From the NCBI RefSeq assembly GCF_900110655.1, contig NZ_FOEQ01000001.1, positions 533,152 to 597,151 of the forward strand: a stretch of DNA of 64,000 bases, written 5' to 3'. The translations under genes were made by a program, and so were the position numbers. The DNA is from Pseudomonas soli (GTDB lineage Bacteria; Pseudomonadota; Gammaproteobacteria; Pseudomonadales; Pseudomonadaceae). This document shows, in pieces, positions 10,603-20,235 of this stretch; the stretch's first letter is position 1; each line of letters starts with the position of its first letter. The notes beneath the pieces are model-generated. The model was given only the letters and a program-made list of their open reading frames with translations. It did not search any database and was not told where the DNA came from.

Positions 10603-11188
10603 GGATCTGGTTGATGGTCTGGCGCGACAGCGACAGCATCAAGGCCAGCTGTTCCTGGGACACCTGCAGCCGCCATTGGGCGACATCGCGCTCACCGTAG
10701 CCCTCGGCCATCTGCAACAGCCGTTGCGCCACCCGCGGCGCGGCGGCCAGCAGGCTCTGCTGCTCGAGGGCGACGAACACCCAGCGCAACTTGTGGCTCA
10801 TCAGCAGGGCCAGGTCGCGCCAGTACTCTGGCTGGCGGGCCAACCATTCCAGCAACGGCGCCTGGGGAATCCACAGCAGGCGTGTCGGCCCCTCGGCATA
10901 GGCGTCATGGGTGCGCGGCTGGCCATCGAACAGGCTGATCTCGCCGAACCAGTGGGGTGACTCGACCAGCGTCAGCAACGCCTCCTTGCCTGCGCTGCTG
11001 ACCGCCCCGACCCGCATCGCCCCTTCGAGTACCGCATACAAGCCACACGGCGCATCGCCGCGCTGGAACAGTCGCTGCCCCGCTGCCAGCTCACGCGGAC
11101 GGCCCAGGGCCAGCAGACTATCCTGAACGGTAACGGGCAACTGCCGGAACCATTGGCCATGCAGCAGCTGGGTACGCGGATCGTGCAT
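10502..11188 (-). CDS. Crp/Fnr-family transcriptional regulator
   Basis: This is a 228-residue cytosolic regulator with an N-terminal cyclic-nucleotide-binding beta-roll (RLFQRGDAPCGLYAVLEG, then GEISLFDG) and a C-terminal winged helix (VSQEQLALMLSLSRQTINQI). It lacks the N-terminal four-cysteine cluster of Fnr, so it is not an oxygen sensor of that kind. The true ligand and targets are unknown. The ATG at 11188 is preferred; another lies four codons upstream. Its 3' end overlaps the LysR gene on the other strand, and the gene after it on the plus strand is divergent. Confidence 0.85.
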   Translation of the reverse strand: MHDPRTQLLHGQWFRQLPVTVQDSLLALGRPRELAAGQRLFQRGDAPCGLYAVLEGAMRVGAVSSAGKEALLTLVESPHWFGEISLFDGQPRTHDAYAEGPTRLLWIPQAPLLEWLARQPEYWRDLALLMSHKLRWVFVALEQQSLLAAAPRVAQRLLQMAEGYGERDVAQWRLQVSQEQLALMLSLSRQTINQILRSLEQAGVVRLGYGEVEIVDASRLRAMGQHPG

Positions 11189-11280
11189 GGCACCTCGCAA
11201 AGCGAACTCTGTCGGCCAGGCGACAGACGACGATGAATGGACAGGGGCAAGCTGTGCTCACCCCTGATGGAGGAACAACA

Positions 11281-11805
11281 ATGAAAAACCTCGTCGAGCA
11301 CTTGAGTCAATACGCGGCCTACCACCGCGATCCACGCAACATCGCCACCCACTTCATCGGCATTCCGCTGATAGTGCTGGCCGTGACCGTGCTGCTGTCA
11401 CGCCCGGGCTGGGAGGTGGTGGGCCTCTGGCTGTCGCCAGCGCTGCTGCTGGCGATCTGGTCAGTATGGTTTTACCTGCGCCTGGACCTGCGCTTCGGCC
11501 TGGTGATGGGCCTGCTGCTGGGCTTGTGCCTGTGGGCCGGCCACGCGCTGGCCGTGCAGAGTACCGGGCTGTGGTTGAGTGCCGGGCTGGGTGCGTTCGT
11601 GGTGGGCTGGATCATCCAGTTCGTCGGACATGCCTACGAAGGGCGCAAGCCGGCATTTGTCGATGACCTCAGCGGGCTTATCATCGGCCCGCTGTTCGTG
11701 GTGGCGGAGCTGGCGTTCATGGTTGGGCTGTGCGGCGAGCTGAAAAAGGCCGTGGAGGCCAATGCCGGGCCTGTTGCCGTTCGCCAGAAGAAAGCAGTCG
11801 TGTGA
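11281..11805 (+). CDS. Mpo1-like (DUF962) membrane protein
   Basis: This is a 174-residue protein with four membrane segments and the conserved family histidines: YHRDPRNIATHFIGIP near the N terminus and FVGHAYEGRKPAF in the second half. In yeast the relative Mpo1 is an Fe(II) dioxygenase that alpha-oxidises 2-hydroxy fatty acids; in bacteria the role is inferred only. The ATG at 11281 follows a strong GGAGG ribosome site. It lies between the Crp-like gene (divergent) and pcaC (convergent), with a perfect hairpin just after the stop. Confidence 0.8.
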   Translation: MKNLVEHLSQYAAYHRDPRNIATHFIGIPLIVLAVTVLLSRPGWEVVGLWLSPALLLAIWSVWFYLRLDLRFGLVMGLLLGLCLWAGHALAVQSTGLWLSAGLGAFVVGWIIQFVGHAYEGRKPAFVDDLSGLIIGPLFVVAELAFMVGLCGELKKAVEANAGPVAVRQKKAVV

Positions 11806-11809
11806 AGTG

Positions 11810-11857
11810 ATCGCGGGGCAAGTCGCGGCGGTGCGCCGATGCGACTTGCCCCGCGAT
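11810..11857. repeat. Perfect 17-bp inverted repeat between convergent genes
   Basis: Arms ATCGCGGGGCAAGTCGC (11810-11826) and GCGACTTGCCCCGCGAT (11841-11857) pair perfectly around a 14-nt loop. It sits between the stop of the Mpo1-like gene and the stop of pcaC. It is related to the REP family and likely acts as a bidirectional 3' end. Confidence 0.75.
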
Positions 11858-11860
11858 GCG

Positions 11861-12253
11861 TTACTGCCTGGACTCCACCCCAAGTTCATCCCACACCGAC
11901 TCGGCCAGGTGGAACGTGGCATTGGCCGCCGGGATGCCGCAGTAGATCGCGCTCTGCATGATCACTTCCTTGATCTCCTCCCGCGTCACGCCATTGTTGG
12001 CGGCCGCGCGCAGGTGCAGCTTGAGTTCGTCGTTGCGGTTCATGCCGATCAGCATGGCGATGGTGATCAGGCTACGGGTGTGCCGTGGCAGGCCGGGGCG
12101 GGTCCAGATATCGCCCCAGGCGTGCCGGGTGATCATCTCCTGGAACTCGCCGTTGAAATCATTGAGCTTTTCCAGGCTGCGGTCCACGTGGGCATCGCCG
12201 AGCACCGCGCGACGCACCTGCATGCCGGCTTCGTAACGTTGTTTCTCATCCAT
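11861..12253 (-). CDS. pcaC: 4-carboxymuconolactone decarboxylase
   Basis: It decarboxylates 4-carboxymuconolactone to 3-oxoadipate enol-lactone, the step between PcaB and PcaD. It has 130 residues, the usual size for the hexameric enzyme. The CMD family core (LKLHLRAAANNGVTREEIKE, then YCGIPAANATFH) is present. The ATG at 12253 is used because the family begins with MDEKQRYEAG; the frame remains open upstream only as an antisense-like extension into pcaD. It is the last gene of the pcaIJFTBDC run, 10 bp behind pcaD. Confidence 0.96.
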   Translation of the reverse strand: MDEKQRYEAGMQVRRAVLGDAHVDRSLEKLNDFNGEFQEMITRHAWGDIWTRPGLPRHTRSLITIAMLIGMNRNDELKLHLRAAANNGVTREEIKEVIMQSAIYCGIPAANATFHLAESVWDELGVESRQ

Positions 12254-12263
12254 GGCAGGTTCC

Positions 12264-13055
12264 TCAGCGGGCCAGCAGGAAATCGAGCACACGGGCGGTG
12301 AAGGCCGCGCCGATCTCGACGTTGGACAGGTGCGCCGCCGGGAACTCGGCATAGGTCGCGTTGACGATGCGGCGGTGCATGAAGCGGCCATGCTCAGGCG
12401 TGGTGACCACGTCCGCGGTGCCCGCCACCACCAGCGTCGGCACCTGGATGCGCCCCAGCTGTTCGCGGTAATCGGCATCACGTACCGCCGCGCAGTTGGC
12501 GGCATAGCCTTCTGGGCTGGTGTGCGCGAGCATCTGGCAGATGCGCTGGGCCTCGGCCGGCTGCGCCTGGGCGAAGGCCGGGGTGAACCAACGGGCGATG
12601 GAGCCATCGCGCAGGTCCGCCATGGCTTGCTGCCCCCCCTTGAGCACCGTGTTGATGCGAGAGTTCCAGACCTCGTCGTTGGCGATCTTCGCCGCGGTGT
12701 TGCACAGGGTCAGGCTGTGCAGGCGGTGGCCGGCGTTGATGCCCAGCCACTGGCCGATCAGGCCGCCCATGGACAGGCCGACGAAGTGCGCATGCTCGAT
12801 GTCCAGCGCATCGAGCAGGGCCAGCACGTCGCCCCCCAGCTGTTCGATGCTGTAGGGGCCTTGAGTGACCAGCGAGCCGCCATGGCCACGGGTGTCGTAG
12901 CGCAGCACGCGAAAGTGTTCGCTCCAGGCGGGAATCTGCACATCCCACATGCCCAGGTCGGTGCCCAGGGAGTTGGACAGCACCAGCACCTGCGCATCGG
13001 CCGGGCCATCGAGTTGGTAGTTCAGTACGCCATCGGCCAGTTGCAAAAGCGCCAC
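12264..13055 (-). CDS. pcaD: 3-oxoadipate enol-lactonase
   Basis: This alpha/beta hydrolase opens 3-oxoadipate enol-lactone to 3-oxoadipate. It has 263 residues. The nucleophile elbow GLSMGG puts Ser95 in place, with Asp215 (AGTADVV) and His242 (AAHLSNVE) as the probable triad partners. It lies 12 bp behind pcaB in the same operon and is followed directly by pcaC. The product feeds PcaIJ. Confidence 0.96.
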   Translation of the reverse strand: MALLQLADGVLNYQLDGPADAQVLVLSNSLGTDLGMWDVQIPAWSEHFRVLRYDTRGHGGSLVTQGPYSIEQLGGDVLALLDALDIEHAHFVGLSMGGLIGQWLGINAGHRLHSLTLCNTAAKIANDEVWNSRINTVLKGGQQAMADLRDGSIARWFTPAFAQAQPAEAQRICQMLAHTSPEGYAANCAAVRDADYREQLGRIQVPTLVVAGTADVVTTPEHGRFMHRRIVNATYAEFPAAHLSNVEIGAAFTARVLDFLLAR

Positions 13056-13067
13056 AGCGGTCTCCTA

Positions 13068-14420
13068 TCAGGCAGTGAAACGTTGATGTTCGGCCACGGC
13101 GCGCGCCACCCAGACGCGGGCCTGGCCCAGGTAATGGGTGGGGTCGAGCAGGCGGTCGAGCTCGTCGCCGGACAACTCGGCGTTGACCTGCGGCTCATCA
13201 CCGAGCACTGCACGCAGATGGCGCCCTTCGGCCACGGCGCGCTGGCAGCACTGCTCCAGCAGGTGATGGGCACGGTCGCGGCCCAGGCGTTGGGCGAGGA
13301 CAATACTGACCGCCTCGGCCAGCACCAGGCCCTGGGTGAGGTCGAGATTGCGGCGCATGCGTTCGGCGTCCACCTCCATGCCTTCGGCGATTAGCTGGGC
13401 CTGGCGCAGTGCTCCGGAGACCAGGCAGCAGATCTCCGGCAGGGTTTCCCACTCGGCGTGCCACAGGCCGAGGCTGCGTTCGTGCTCCTGGGGCATCGCG
13501 CTGAACAAGGTCGAGAGCAGCCCGGGCACGCGGGTAGCGGCGCCGATCAACACCGCCGCCCCGACCGGATTGCGTTTATGCGGCATGGTCGAGGACCCGC
13601 CCTTGCCCGGTGCGGCGGGTTCGAACAACTCGCCTGCCTCGGTCTGCATCAGCAGGCTGACGTCACGGCCGAACTTGCCCAGGCTGCCGGCGACCAGGCC
13701 CAGCACCGAGGCGAACTCCACCAGGCGGTCGCGCTGGGTGTGCCATGGCTGTTCAGGCAAGGTCAGCTTCAGTTGCGCGGCCAGGGCCTCGGCCACCGGC
13801 AGCGCTTTGCTGCCCAGCGCCGCCAGGCTGCCGGAAGCGCCACCGAACTGCAGTACCAGCAGGCGCGGGCGCAGTTCCTTGAGGCGTTGCCGATGGCGAG
13901 TGAGGGCGCCGAGCAAACCGGCCAGCTTCATGCCCAGCGTCACCGGCGTTGCATGCTGCAGCCAGGTCCGCCCCACCAGCGGCGTGTCGGCATGCTGCAA
14001 TGCCTGATGCGCCAGGGTGTCGGCCAGCTTGCCGAGATCGTTTTCGAGCAATCCCAGGGCATGGCGCAGTTGCAGCACCAGGCCGCTGTCCATCGCATCC
14101 TGGCTGGTAGCGCCCAGGTGCACGTAGCGCTCGGCCTCGGGTACGCCACTGGCGACCACCTTGCCCAGGGCCTTGACCAGCGGGATCGCCGAATTGCCGG
14201 CCACCGCGATGGCGTCGGCCAGCGCCCGGGCATCATAGCGCTCGGCCTTGCAGGCCGCCTCGATGGCAGTCACCGCCGTGTGCGGCACCAGCCCGGCGGC
14301 CGCTTCGGCACGGGCCAGGGCCGCCTCGAAGTCGAGCATGCCCTGCAGCCGGCCCCGGTCGGAGAAAACCTCGCGCATGGCCGGGGCGGTGAAGTAGGCG
14401 TCGAACAGTTGGTTGCTCAT
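13068..14420 (-). CDS. pcaB: 3-carboxy-cis,cis-muconate cycloisomerase
   Basis: This fumarase/aspartase-superfamily enzyme lactonises 3-carboxymuconate, the product of protocatechuate ring cleavage. It has 450 residues, like P. putida PcaB. The superfamily signature GSSTMPHKRNP is at about residues 275-285 and the conserved HLGATSQD at 101-108. It is preceded by pcaT (9-bp gap) and followed by pcaD. The pcaGH ring-cleavage dioxygenase genes are not in this window, as is usual for P. putida, where they lie elsewhere. Confidence 0.96.
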   Translation of the reverse strand: MSNQLFDAYFTAPAMREVFSDRGRLQGMLDFEAALARAEAAAGLVPHTAVTAIEAACKAERYDARALADAIAVAGNSAIPLVKALGKVVASGVPEAERYVHLGATSQDAMDSGLVLQLRHALGLLENDLGKLADTLAHQALQHADTPLVGRTWLQHATPVTLGMKLAGLLGALTRHRQRLKELRPRLLVLQFGGASGSLAALGSKALPVAEALAAQLKLTLPEQPWHTQRDRLVEFASVLGLVAGSLGKFGRDVSLLMQTEAGELFEPAAPGKGGSSTMPHKRNPVGAAVLIGAATRVPGLLSTLFSAMPQEHERSLGLWHAEWETLPEICCLVSGALRQAQLIAEGMEVDAERMRRNLDLTQGLVLAEAVSIVLAQRLGRDRAHHLLEQCCQRAVAEGRHLRAVLGDEPQVNAELSGDELDRLLDPTHYLGQARVWVARAVAEHQRFTA

Positions 14421-14429
14421 GCAACGTCC

Positions 14430-15719
14430 TTAGTGATCATGGTGCAGGTACGCCGCCTGCTTCGGCAGGCGCAGGCTGAACAGGAAAGCCACCGCCATCA
14501 TGGCGGTCACGTACCAGTAGAAGGTGTTCTCCATCCCCAAGGTTTTCAAGCCCAGTGCCACGTATTCGGCCGAGCCGCCGAACACCGCGTTGGCCACGGC
14601 GTAGGCCAGCCCCACGCCCAATGCGCGAACCTGTGGCGGGAACATCTCGGCCTTCACCAGGCCGCTGATGGAGGTGTAGAAGCTGACGATGCACAAGGCC
14701 AGGGTCACCAGCACGAAGGCCATGAACGGGCTGGTCACGGTCTTCAGCGCCATCAGCAAGGGGACGGTGAATAGCGTCCCCAGGGCGCCGAACAGCAGCA
14801 TCGAATTACGCCGACCGATGCGGTCGGAGAGCATGCCGAACAGCGGCTGCAGGATCATGAACAGGAACAGCGCGCCGGTCATGACGAAACTGGCGCTCTT
14901 GGCGTTCATGCCGGCGGTGTTGACCAGGTACTTCTGCATGTAGGTGGTGAAGGTATAGAAGATCAGCGAACCACCGGCGGTATAGCCCAGCACCGTGATA
15001 AACGCGGCAGCGTGATTGCGGAACAGCCCGCTGATGCTGCCGGCATCCTTGTCCTGGCGGGTCTCGGCGCTGCTGGTCTCCTTCAGCGAACGGCGCAGCA
15101 TCAGCGAGATCAACGCGGCAATGGCACCGACCACGAACGGGATGCGCCAGCCATAGGCGCGCAGTTCGTCCTCGGTGAGCAGTTGCTGCAGGATCACCAC
15201 CACCAGCACCGCCAGCAACTGGCCGCCAATCAGGGTGACGTACTGGAACGAGGCAAAGAAACCGCGTTGGCCACGCAGCGCCACTTCGCTCATGTAGGTG
15301 GCGGTGGTGCCGTACTCACCGCCCACCGACAGCCCCTGGATCAACCGCGCCAGGAGCAGCAGCGCTGGCGCCCAGGTGCCGATGCTGGCGTAGGTGGGCA
15401 GGCAGGCGATGATCAGCGAGCCGCCGCACATCATCAGCACCGAGATCATCAGCGAGTTCTTGCGCCCGTGACGGTCGGCCAGGCGGCCGAAGATCCAGCC
15501 GCCGATAGGGCGCATCAGGAAGCCTGCGGCGAACACGCCGGCGGTGTTGAGCAACTGCACCGTGGGGTCGTCGGAGGGGAAGAAGGCCGGGGCGAAGTAG
15601 ATGGCGCAGAAGGCGTAGACATAGAAGTCGAACCATTCCACCAGGTTGCCCGACGAGGCGCCGACGATGGCGAAGATACGCTTGCTGCGTTCTTCGCCGG
15701 TGTAATAGGTTGAGGTCAT
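14430..15719 (-). CDS. pcaT: PcaT, MFS dicarboxylate (3-oxoadipate/2-oxoglutarate) transporter
   Basis: This is a 12-segment inner-membrane proton symporter of the metabolite:H+ symporter (MHS) family. It has 429 residues with the family loop motif [18 protein letters not shown] between segments 2 and 3. P. putida PcaT is known for 3-oxoadipate uptake, and its place inside the pca operon supports that. A REP-containing gap of about 150 bp separates it from pcaF upstream, so transcription may be attenuated between pcaF and pcaT. Confidence 0.92.
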   Translation of the reverse strand: MTSTYYTGEERSKRIFAIVGASSGNLVEWFDFYVYAFCAIYFAPAFFPSDDPTVQLLNTAGVFAAGFLMRPIGGWIFGRLADRHGRKNSLMISVLMMCGGSLIIACLPTYASIGTWAPALLLLARLIQGLSVGGEYGTTATYMSEVALRGQRGFFASFQYVTLIGGQLLAVLVVVILQQLLTEDELRAYGWRIPFVVGAIAALISLMLRRSLKETSSAETRQDKDAGSISGLFRNHAAAFITVLGYTAGGSLIFYTFTTYMQKYLVNTAGMNAKSASFVMTGALFLFMILQPLFGMLSDRIGRRNSMLLFGALGTLFTVPLLMALKTVTSPFMAFVLVTLALCIVSFYTSISGLVKAEMFPPQVRALGVGLAYAVANAVFGGSAEYVALGLKTLGMENTFYWYVTAMMAVAFLFSLRLPKQAAYLHHDH

Positions 15720-15789
15720 GGTGCGTTTGCTCCTGGAGGGTCACAGGTAATTCTAGACATACCTGGTTACACACTCGTTCCGCCTTGCC

Positions 15790-15850
15790 CGTGCGTCATG
15801 GCGGGACAAGCCCGCTCCCACGTAGCCTGGCACAGGCATTTTCGTGGGAG
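15790..15850. repeat. REP-type elements between pcaF and pcaT
   Basis: CATGGCGGGACAAGCCCGCTCCCACG (about 15797-15822) is followed by a second GTGGGAGCGC copy at 15844. The element splits the pca operon. It may set the 3' end of a pcaIJF transcript or stabilise that mRNA segment. Confidence 0.6.
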
Positions 15851-15867
15851 CGCCGGGTTCCAAAGGA

Positions 15868-17070
15868 TCAGACCCTTTCAATAGCCAACGCCAACCCCTG
15901 CCCAACGCCCACACACATGGTCGCCAACCCCTTGCGCCCGCCGCTCTTCTCCAGCTGATGCAATGCCGTCAGCACCAGACGTGCCCCGCTCATGCCCAGC
16001 GGATGCCCCAGGGCGATGGCGCCACCGTTGGGGTTCACCTGTGGAGCGTCGTCTGCCACACCCAGCTCGCGCAACACCGCCAGGCCCTGGCTGGCAAAGG
16101 CTTCATTGAGCTCGATGACATCGAAGTCGGCCACGGCAATGCCAAGGCGCTCGGTCAGCTTGCGCACCGCGGGGACCGGGCCGATGCCCATCACCCGTGG
16201 CGCCACACCGGCGCTGGCCATGCCCAGCACCCGGGCACGTGGGGTCAGGCCGTGCGTCTTCACCGCCTCGGCCGACGCCAGAATCAGCGCGGCGGCACCG
16301 TCGTTGACACCCGAGGCGTTGCCAGCGGTAACGCTCTTGTCCGGGCCGTTGACTGGTTTGAGCTTGGCCAGTGCCTCCAGCGTGGTCTGCGGGCGCAGAT
16401 GTTCGTCGTGCTCGACCACCGTCTCACCCTTGCGGTGCTGGATACGCACCGGCACGATTTCCTCGGCGAAAAAGCCGGCGGCCTGCGCGGCGGCAGCCTT
16501 CTGCTGGCTGCGCAGGGCGAAGGCATCCTGGTCGGCACGCGATACCTGGTAATCATCGGCGACGTTGTCGGCGGTCTCGGGCATCGAGTCCACACCGAAC
16601 TGGGCATTCATCAACGGATTGACGAAACGCCAGCCGATGGTGGTGTCCTCGAGCTTCATGTTGCGCGAGTAGCCGCTCTCGGCCTTGCCCATCACGAACG
16701 GCGCGCGGGACATCGACTCGACGCCACCGGCAATCGCCAGCTCCATTTCGCCGCTGGCGATGGCCCGGAAGGCGCTGCCGACGGCGTCCATGCCCGACGC
16801 GCACAGGCGGTTGAGGGTCACGCCCGGGACACTGTGTGGCAAGCCGGCCAGCAACAGCGCCATGCGCGCCACGTTACGGTTGTCCTCGCCAGCCTGGTTG
16901 GCACAGCCGAAGAACACTTCGTCGAGCCGGTCCCATTGCACACCCGGGTTACGCTCGATCAATGCCTTGAGCGGCACTGCCGCCAGGTCGTCGGCGCGCA
17001 CGCCGGCCAGGGCCCCGCCGAAACGGCCGATAGGGGTACGAACAGCGTCGCAGATGAAGACGTCACGCAT
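15868..17070 (-). CDS. pcaF: 3-oxoadipyl-CoA thiolase
   Basis: It cleaves 3-oxoadipyl-CoA with CoA to succinyl-CoA and acetyl-CoA, the last step of the pathway. It has 400 residues. The thiolase active-site set is visible: nucleophile Cys90 ([12 protein letters not shown]), His356 (ALGHPLG) and Cys386 (MCVGVGQG). The ATG at 17070 overlaps the pcaJ stop by one base and gives the family start [19 protein letters not shown], so the longer open frame upstream is not used. It is translationally coupled to pcaIJ. Confidence 0.96.
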   Translation of the reverse strand: MRDVFICDAVRTPIGRFGGALAGVRADDLAAVPLKALIERNPGVQWDRLDEVFFGCANQAGEDNRNVARMALLLAGLPHSVPGVTLNRLCASGMDAVGSAFRAIASGEMELAIAGGVESMSRAPFVMGKAESGYSRNMKLEDTTIGWRFVNPLMNAQFGVDSMPETADNVADDYQVSRADQDAFALRSQQKAAAAQAAGFFAEEIVPVRIQHRKGETVVEHDEHLRPQTTLEALAKLKPVNGPDKSVTAGNASGVNDGAAALILASAEAVKTHGLTPRARVLGMASAGVAPRVMGIGPVPAVRKLTERLGIAVADFDVIELNEAFASQGLAVLRELGVADDAPQVNPNGGAIALGHPLGMSGARLVLTALHQLEKSGGRKGLATMCVGVGQGLALAIERV

Positions 17071-17849
17071 CAGGCTTCTCCTGCCGTCTGGCCATGGGCG
17101 GCGGCGGTACGCGCTTCGAGATCGCGCAAAGCGGACAGCTCTACCTCGCTGGGTGCCGCGGTTTGCTGCACGCCTTCGGCAAAGCGGATCGCCCAGCCAG
17201 TGGCTTTGATGATCTGCTCGCGGGTCACGCCTGGGTGGATCGAGGTGACCACGAACTCGTGGGTATCTGCCTCCGGCTCCATGATGCACAGGTCGGTAAT
17301 GATGCCGACCGGCCCCTCTCCCGGCAGGCCAAGGCGCTGGCGCGAATCGCCGCCTTCGCCATGGCCGACCGAGGTGATGAAGTCGAGCTTGTCGACGAAG
17401 GCCCGCGGCGACTGCTTGAGGATGATCAGCACCTGCTTGGCGGAGCCGGCGATCTCCGGTGCGCCGCCTGCACCCGGCAGACGGGTCTTCGGTGCGTGGT
17501 AGTCACCGACCACGGTGGTGTTGATGTTGCCGAAGCGGTCGACCTGGGCGGCGCCGAGAAAGCCGACGTCGATGCGCCCGCCTTGCAGCCAGTAGCGGAA
17601 GATCTCGCCGGTCGGCACCACGGTGTCGGCGGTCTCGGCCAGCTCGCCGTCTCCGATGGACAGCGGTAGCACGCTGGGCTTGGCACCGATCGGGCCGGAC
17701 TCGTAGATCAGCACCACGTCGGGCGATGAGGTCAGGCGCGCAAGGTTGGCGGCCTTCGACGGTAGGCCGATGCCGACGAAGCAGACGGCGCCGTTGCGCA
17801 GGCGACGGGCGGCGGCGACGGTCATCATTTCGGAAGTGGAGTAGCTCAT
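17070..17849 (-). CDS. pcaJ: 3-oxoadipate CoA-transferase subunit B (CatJ-type)
   Basis: With PcaI it moves CoA from succinyl-CoA to 3-oxoadipate. It has 259 residues, longer than the 213-residue PcaJ of P. putida KT2440, and resembles the CatJ subunit described from strain B13. The likely catalytic glutamate is Glu50 in IYESGPIG, the pattern of glutaconate-CoA-transferase-like beta subunits. It overlaps pcaI by 4 bp and pcaF by 1 bp, so the three are coupled. The activity follows from position in the pca operon and family; the exact CoA donor is inferred. Confidence 0.88.
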   Translation of the reverse strand: MSYSTSEMMTVAAARRLRNGAVCFVGIGLPSKAANLARLTSSPDVVLIYESGPIGAKPSVLPLSIGDGELAETADTVVPTGEIFRYWLQGGRIDVGFLGAAQVDRFGNINTTVVGDYHAPKTRLPGAGGAPEIAGSAKQVLIILKQSPRAFVDKLDFITSVGHGEGGDSRQRLGLPGEGPVGIITDLCIMEPEADTHEFVVTSIHPGVTREQIIKATGWAIRFAEGVQQTAAPSEVELSALRDLEARTAAAHGQTAGEA

Positions 17850-18706
17850 TGCGCGGCCTCCGCGGTGCTGGCCAGCCTGGCCTGGAATTCGGTGAAATCG
17901 GCGGTGCCACGGATATAGGTGTCGATCCAGGCAGTGAACGACTCACGGTTACGGGCAATCGGATCCCAGGCCTGGTAGAAGCGGTTGTCGCGCTCGTAGT
18001 AGCCGTGGGCGTAGGACGGGTGGGCGCCGCCGGGCACCAGGCACACCGCGCTGAGGGCCCAGGTCGGCAGCACACAGGCATTCATCGGTGCCTGCAGGTC
18101 ATCGACGATCTCCTCGACGGTGACAATGCAGCGCTTGGCTGCAAGCGCCGCTTCCTTCTGCACGCCGAGAATGCCCCACAGCAGCACGTTGCCCTTGCGG
18201 TCGGCCTTCTGCGCATGGATCACGGTGACGTCCGGGCGCACCGACGGCACGGCGGCGAGCACTTCGCCGGTGAACGGGCAAGTGACAGACTTGATCAGCG
18301 GGTTGACCTTCGGCAGGTCGGAGCCGGCGTAGGCGCGCAGCACCGCGAACGGCAGGCCGGAGGCGCCGGCGACATAGGCGTTGGCCAAGTCGGCGTGGCT
18401 GTGCTCCTCGATCTCGATGGCGTGGGGCCACTGTTTTTCCACCGCGTCGCGCAGGCGGTGCAGCGAACCGACGCCGGGGTTGCCGCCCCAGGAGAAGATC
18501 AATTTGCGCGCGCAGCCGGCGCCAATCAGTTGGTCGTAGATCAGGTCCGGGGTCATGCGCACCAGGGTCAAGTCGCGCTTGCCCTGGCGAATGATCTCGT
18601 GGCCGGCGGCGGTCGGGATCAGATGGGTGAAACCTTCGAGGGCGACACTGTCGCCATCCTGGATGAACTGCTTCACGGCCTCGTGAAGCGAGAGGATTGC
18701 TGCCAT
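17846..18706 (-). CDS. pcaI: 3-oxoadipate CoA-transferase subunit A (CatI-type)
   Basis: This is the alpha subunit of the CoA-transferase. It has 286 residues, against 231 for the classic PcaI of KT2440, and starts MAAILSLHEAVKQFIQDGD. The sequence belongs to the glutaconate-CoA-transferase-like subgroup (CatI type) rather than the shorter PcaI type. It is the first gene of the pcaIJFTBDC run and has two PcaR boxes about 97-130 bp upstream. The gene symbol reflects operon role; by descent catI would be equally fair. Confidence 0.87.
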   Translation of the reverse strand: MAAILSLHEAVKQFIQDGDSVALEGFTHLIPTAAGHEIIRQGKRDLTLVRMTPDLIYDQLIGAGCARKLIFSWGGNPGVGSLHRLRDAVEKQWPHAIEIEEHSHADLANAYVAGASGLPFAVLRAYAGSDLPKVNPLIKSVTCPFTGEVLAAVPSVRPDVTVIHAQKADRKGNVLLWGILGVQKEAALAAKRCIVTVEEIVDDLQAPMNACVLPTWALSAVCLVPGGAHPSYAHGYYERDNRFYQAWDPIARNRESFTAWIDTYIRGTADFTEFQARLASTAEAAQ

Positions 18707-18802
18707 TGGAGACTCCTGGTCAGGTCGAGTCGGGTCAGTGAGCAGCGGACCGATGCATCGCTGCGATGGGCCCAGATTAAGGAGACTGAGGGGGGTATCT
18801 CA

Positions 18803-18836
18803 ATCCGATAATCGCACTTTTGTGCGATTATCGAAC
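18803..18836 (-). promoter_or_regulatory. Double PcaR box in front of pcaI
   Basis: On the minus strand GTTCGATAATCGCAC (18836-18822) is the exact 15-bp PcaR target known from P. putida. A second copy in opposite orientation (ATCCGATAATCGCAC on the plus strand, 18803-18817) lies 4 bp away, making one large palindrome. PcaR with 3-oxoadipate activates pcaIJ-type promoters by binding at the -35 and -10 regions. Confidence 0.85.
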
Positions 18837-18888
18837 GATTTGTTACCCTGCTATTTATACGATCCTGCAGGAGCGAGCCTCCCAGACC

Positions 18889-20235
18889 TCAGGTCGCATC
18901 CGCGTGGCTGACCAACCCTTTCACCACGACAGCCACCGCGGCCAATGCCGCTGGCACCAGCAGTGCCGTCAGCACCTGCTCGAAATTCCACCCCAACCCC
19001 AGCAGCGTAGCCCCGCTCCAGGCGCCGAGAATCGCGCCGAAGCGACCGATCCCGAGCATCCAGGAAACGCCTGTGGCACGGCCTTGGGTCGGATAGAAGC
19101 GCGCCGCCAGCGAGGGCATGGCCGATTGCGCGCCGTTCACGCACATGCCGGCAACCAGCACCAGGGTCGCCAGCAAGGTGATGTTGCCCAGGCTCTGTCC
19201 AACGGCGTAGGCGAACACACCTGCGAGCAAATAGAAGATGCCGATCACCTTGTGCGGGTTGAAACGGTCCATGGCCCAACCCACTGCCACCGCGCTCAGC
19301 ACCCCGCCAAACTGGAACAATGCGCCGATGAAAGCGGCCTGCTCCATGCTTGCGCCGCTGTCGCGCATCAGGGTCGGCAGCCAGCTGGTCAGCAGGTAGA
19401 CGATCACCAGGCCCATGAAATAGGTCAGCCACAGCAATACGGTGCCCAAGCCATAGGTACCCGAGAAGATCACCGCAAACACGTTGCGCGCCGCCACCGC
19501 CTTCTGTTCCGGCACGCGGAAGCTCGATGCCTGGGCTACCTGTTCAGGATTGATCGGCGCCAGGGTCTTGCGCACCTTGTCGGCGCCGCGATTGCGCACC
19601 ACCAGAAAGCGCGCCGACTCCGGCAACCAGGCCAACAGCACCACGGCCAGCAGCAGCGGCAGCACGCCACCGATCACCAGCAGGCTGTGCCAGCCGTAGG
19701 CCGGGATCAGCTTGGCCGAGATGAAACCACCGCCGGCCATACCCAGGTTGAAACCACAGAACATGCTGGTCACCAGCAACGACTTGAGGCGCTCCGGGGT
19801 GTATTCCGACAACAAGGTGGTGGCGTTGGGCATGCCAGCCCCCAGGCCCAGACCGGTCAGAAAGCGCAACACCAGCAATTGGTCGACATTGCTCGCGTAG
19901 GCAGAGGCCAGACTGAAGCCACCGAACACCAGCACCGCTCCTACCAGCACGCCCTTGCGCCCGAAGCGGTCGGCCAGCGGGCCGGAGCCGAGGGCGCCGA
20001 ACACCATGCCGATCAGTGCGGCGCTCATCACCGGGCCGAGACTGGCCCGGTCGATGCCCCACTCGTGGGACAGCGCCGGGGCGATGAAGCCCATGGCGGC
20101 AGTGTCCAGCCCATCGAGAAAGACGATCAGGAAGCACAGGATCACCACCCGCCACTGATAACGGGACAGCGGCTGGGCGTTGATGAAGGACTGGACGTCG
20201 AGGCAGTTGCCGACAGCGGATTGTGGCTTGTTCAT
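18889..20235 (-). CDS. pcaK: PcaK, 4-hydroxybenzoate/protocatechuate MFS transporter
   Basis: This is an inner-membrane aromatic acid:H+ symporter (AAHS family), which in P. putida also acts as a chemoreceptor for 4-hydroxybenzoate. It has 448 residues from ATG 20235. The segment-1 motif LDGLDTAAMG places Asp41 and Asp44 where known PcaK needs them, and the loop motif GPLADRFGRKG follows. A GTG eight codons upstream lacks a ribosome site. An A-rich Crc-like motif abuts the start codon and a PcaR box lies about 260 bp upstream. Confidence 0.94.
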   Translation of the reverse strand: MNKPQSAVGNCLDVQSFINAQPLSRYQWRVVILCFLIVFLDGLDTAAMGFIAPALSHEWGIDRASLGPVMSAALIGMVFGALGSGPLADRFGRKGVLVGAVLVFGGFSLASAYASNVDQLLVLRFLTGLGLGAGMPNATTLLSEYTPERLKSLLVTSMFCGFNLGMAGGGFISAKLIPAYGWHSLLVIGGVLPLLLAVVLLAWLPESARFLVVRNRGADKVRKTLAPINPEQVAQASSFRVPEQKAVAARNVFAVIFSGTYGLGTVLLWLTYFMGLVIVYLLTSWLPTLMRDSGASMEQAAFIGALFQFGGVLSAVAVGWAMDRFNPHKVIGIFYLLAGVFAYAVGQSLGNITLLATLVLVAGMCVNGAQSAMPSLAARFYPTQGRATGVSWMLGIGRFGAILGAWSGATLLGLGWNFEQVLTALLVPAALAAVAVVVKGLVSHADAT

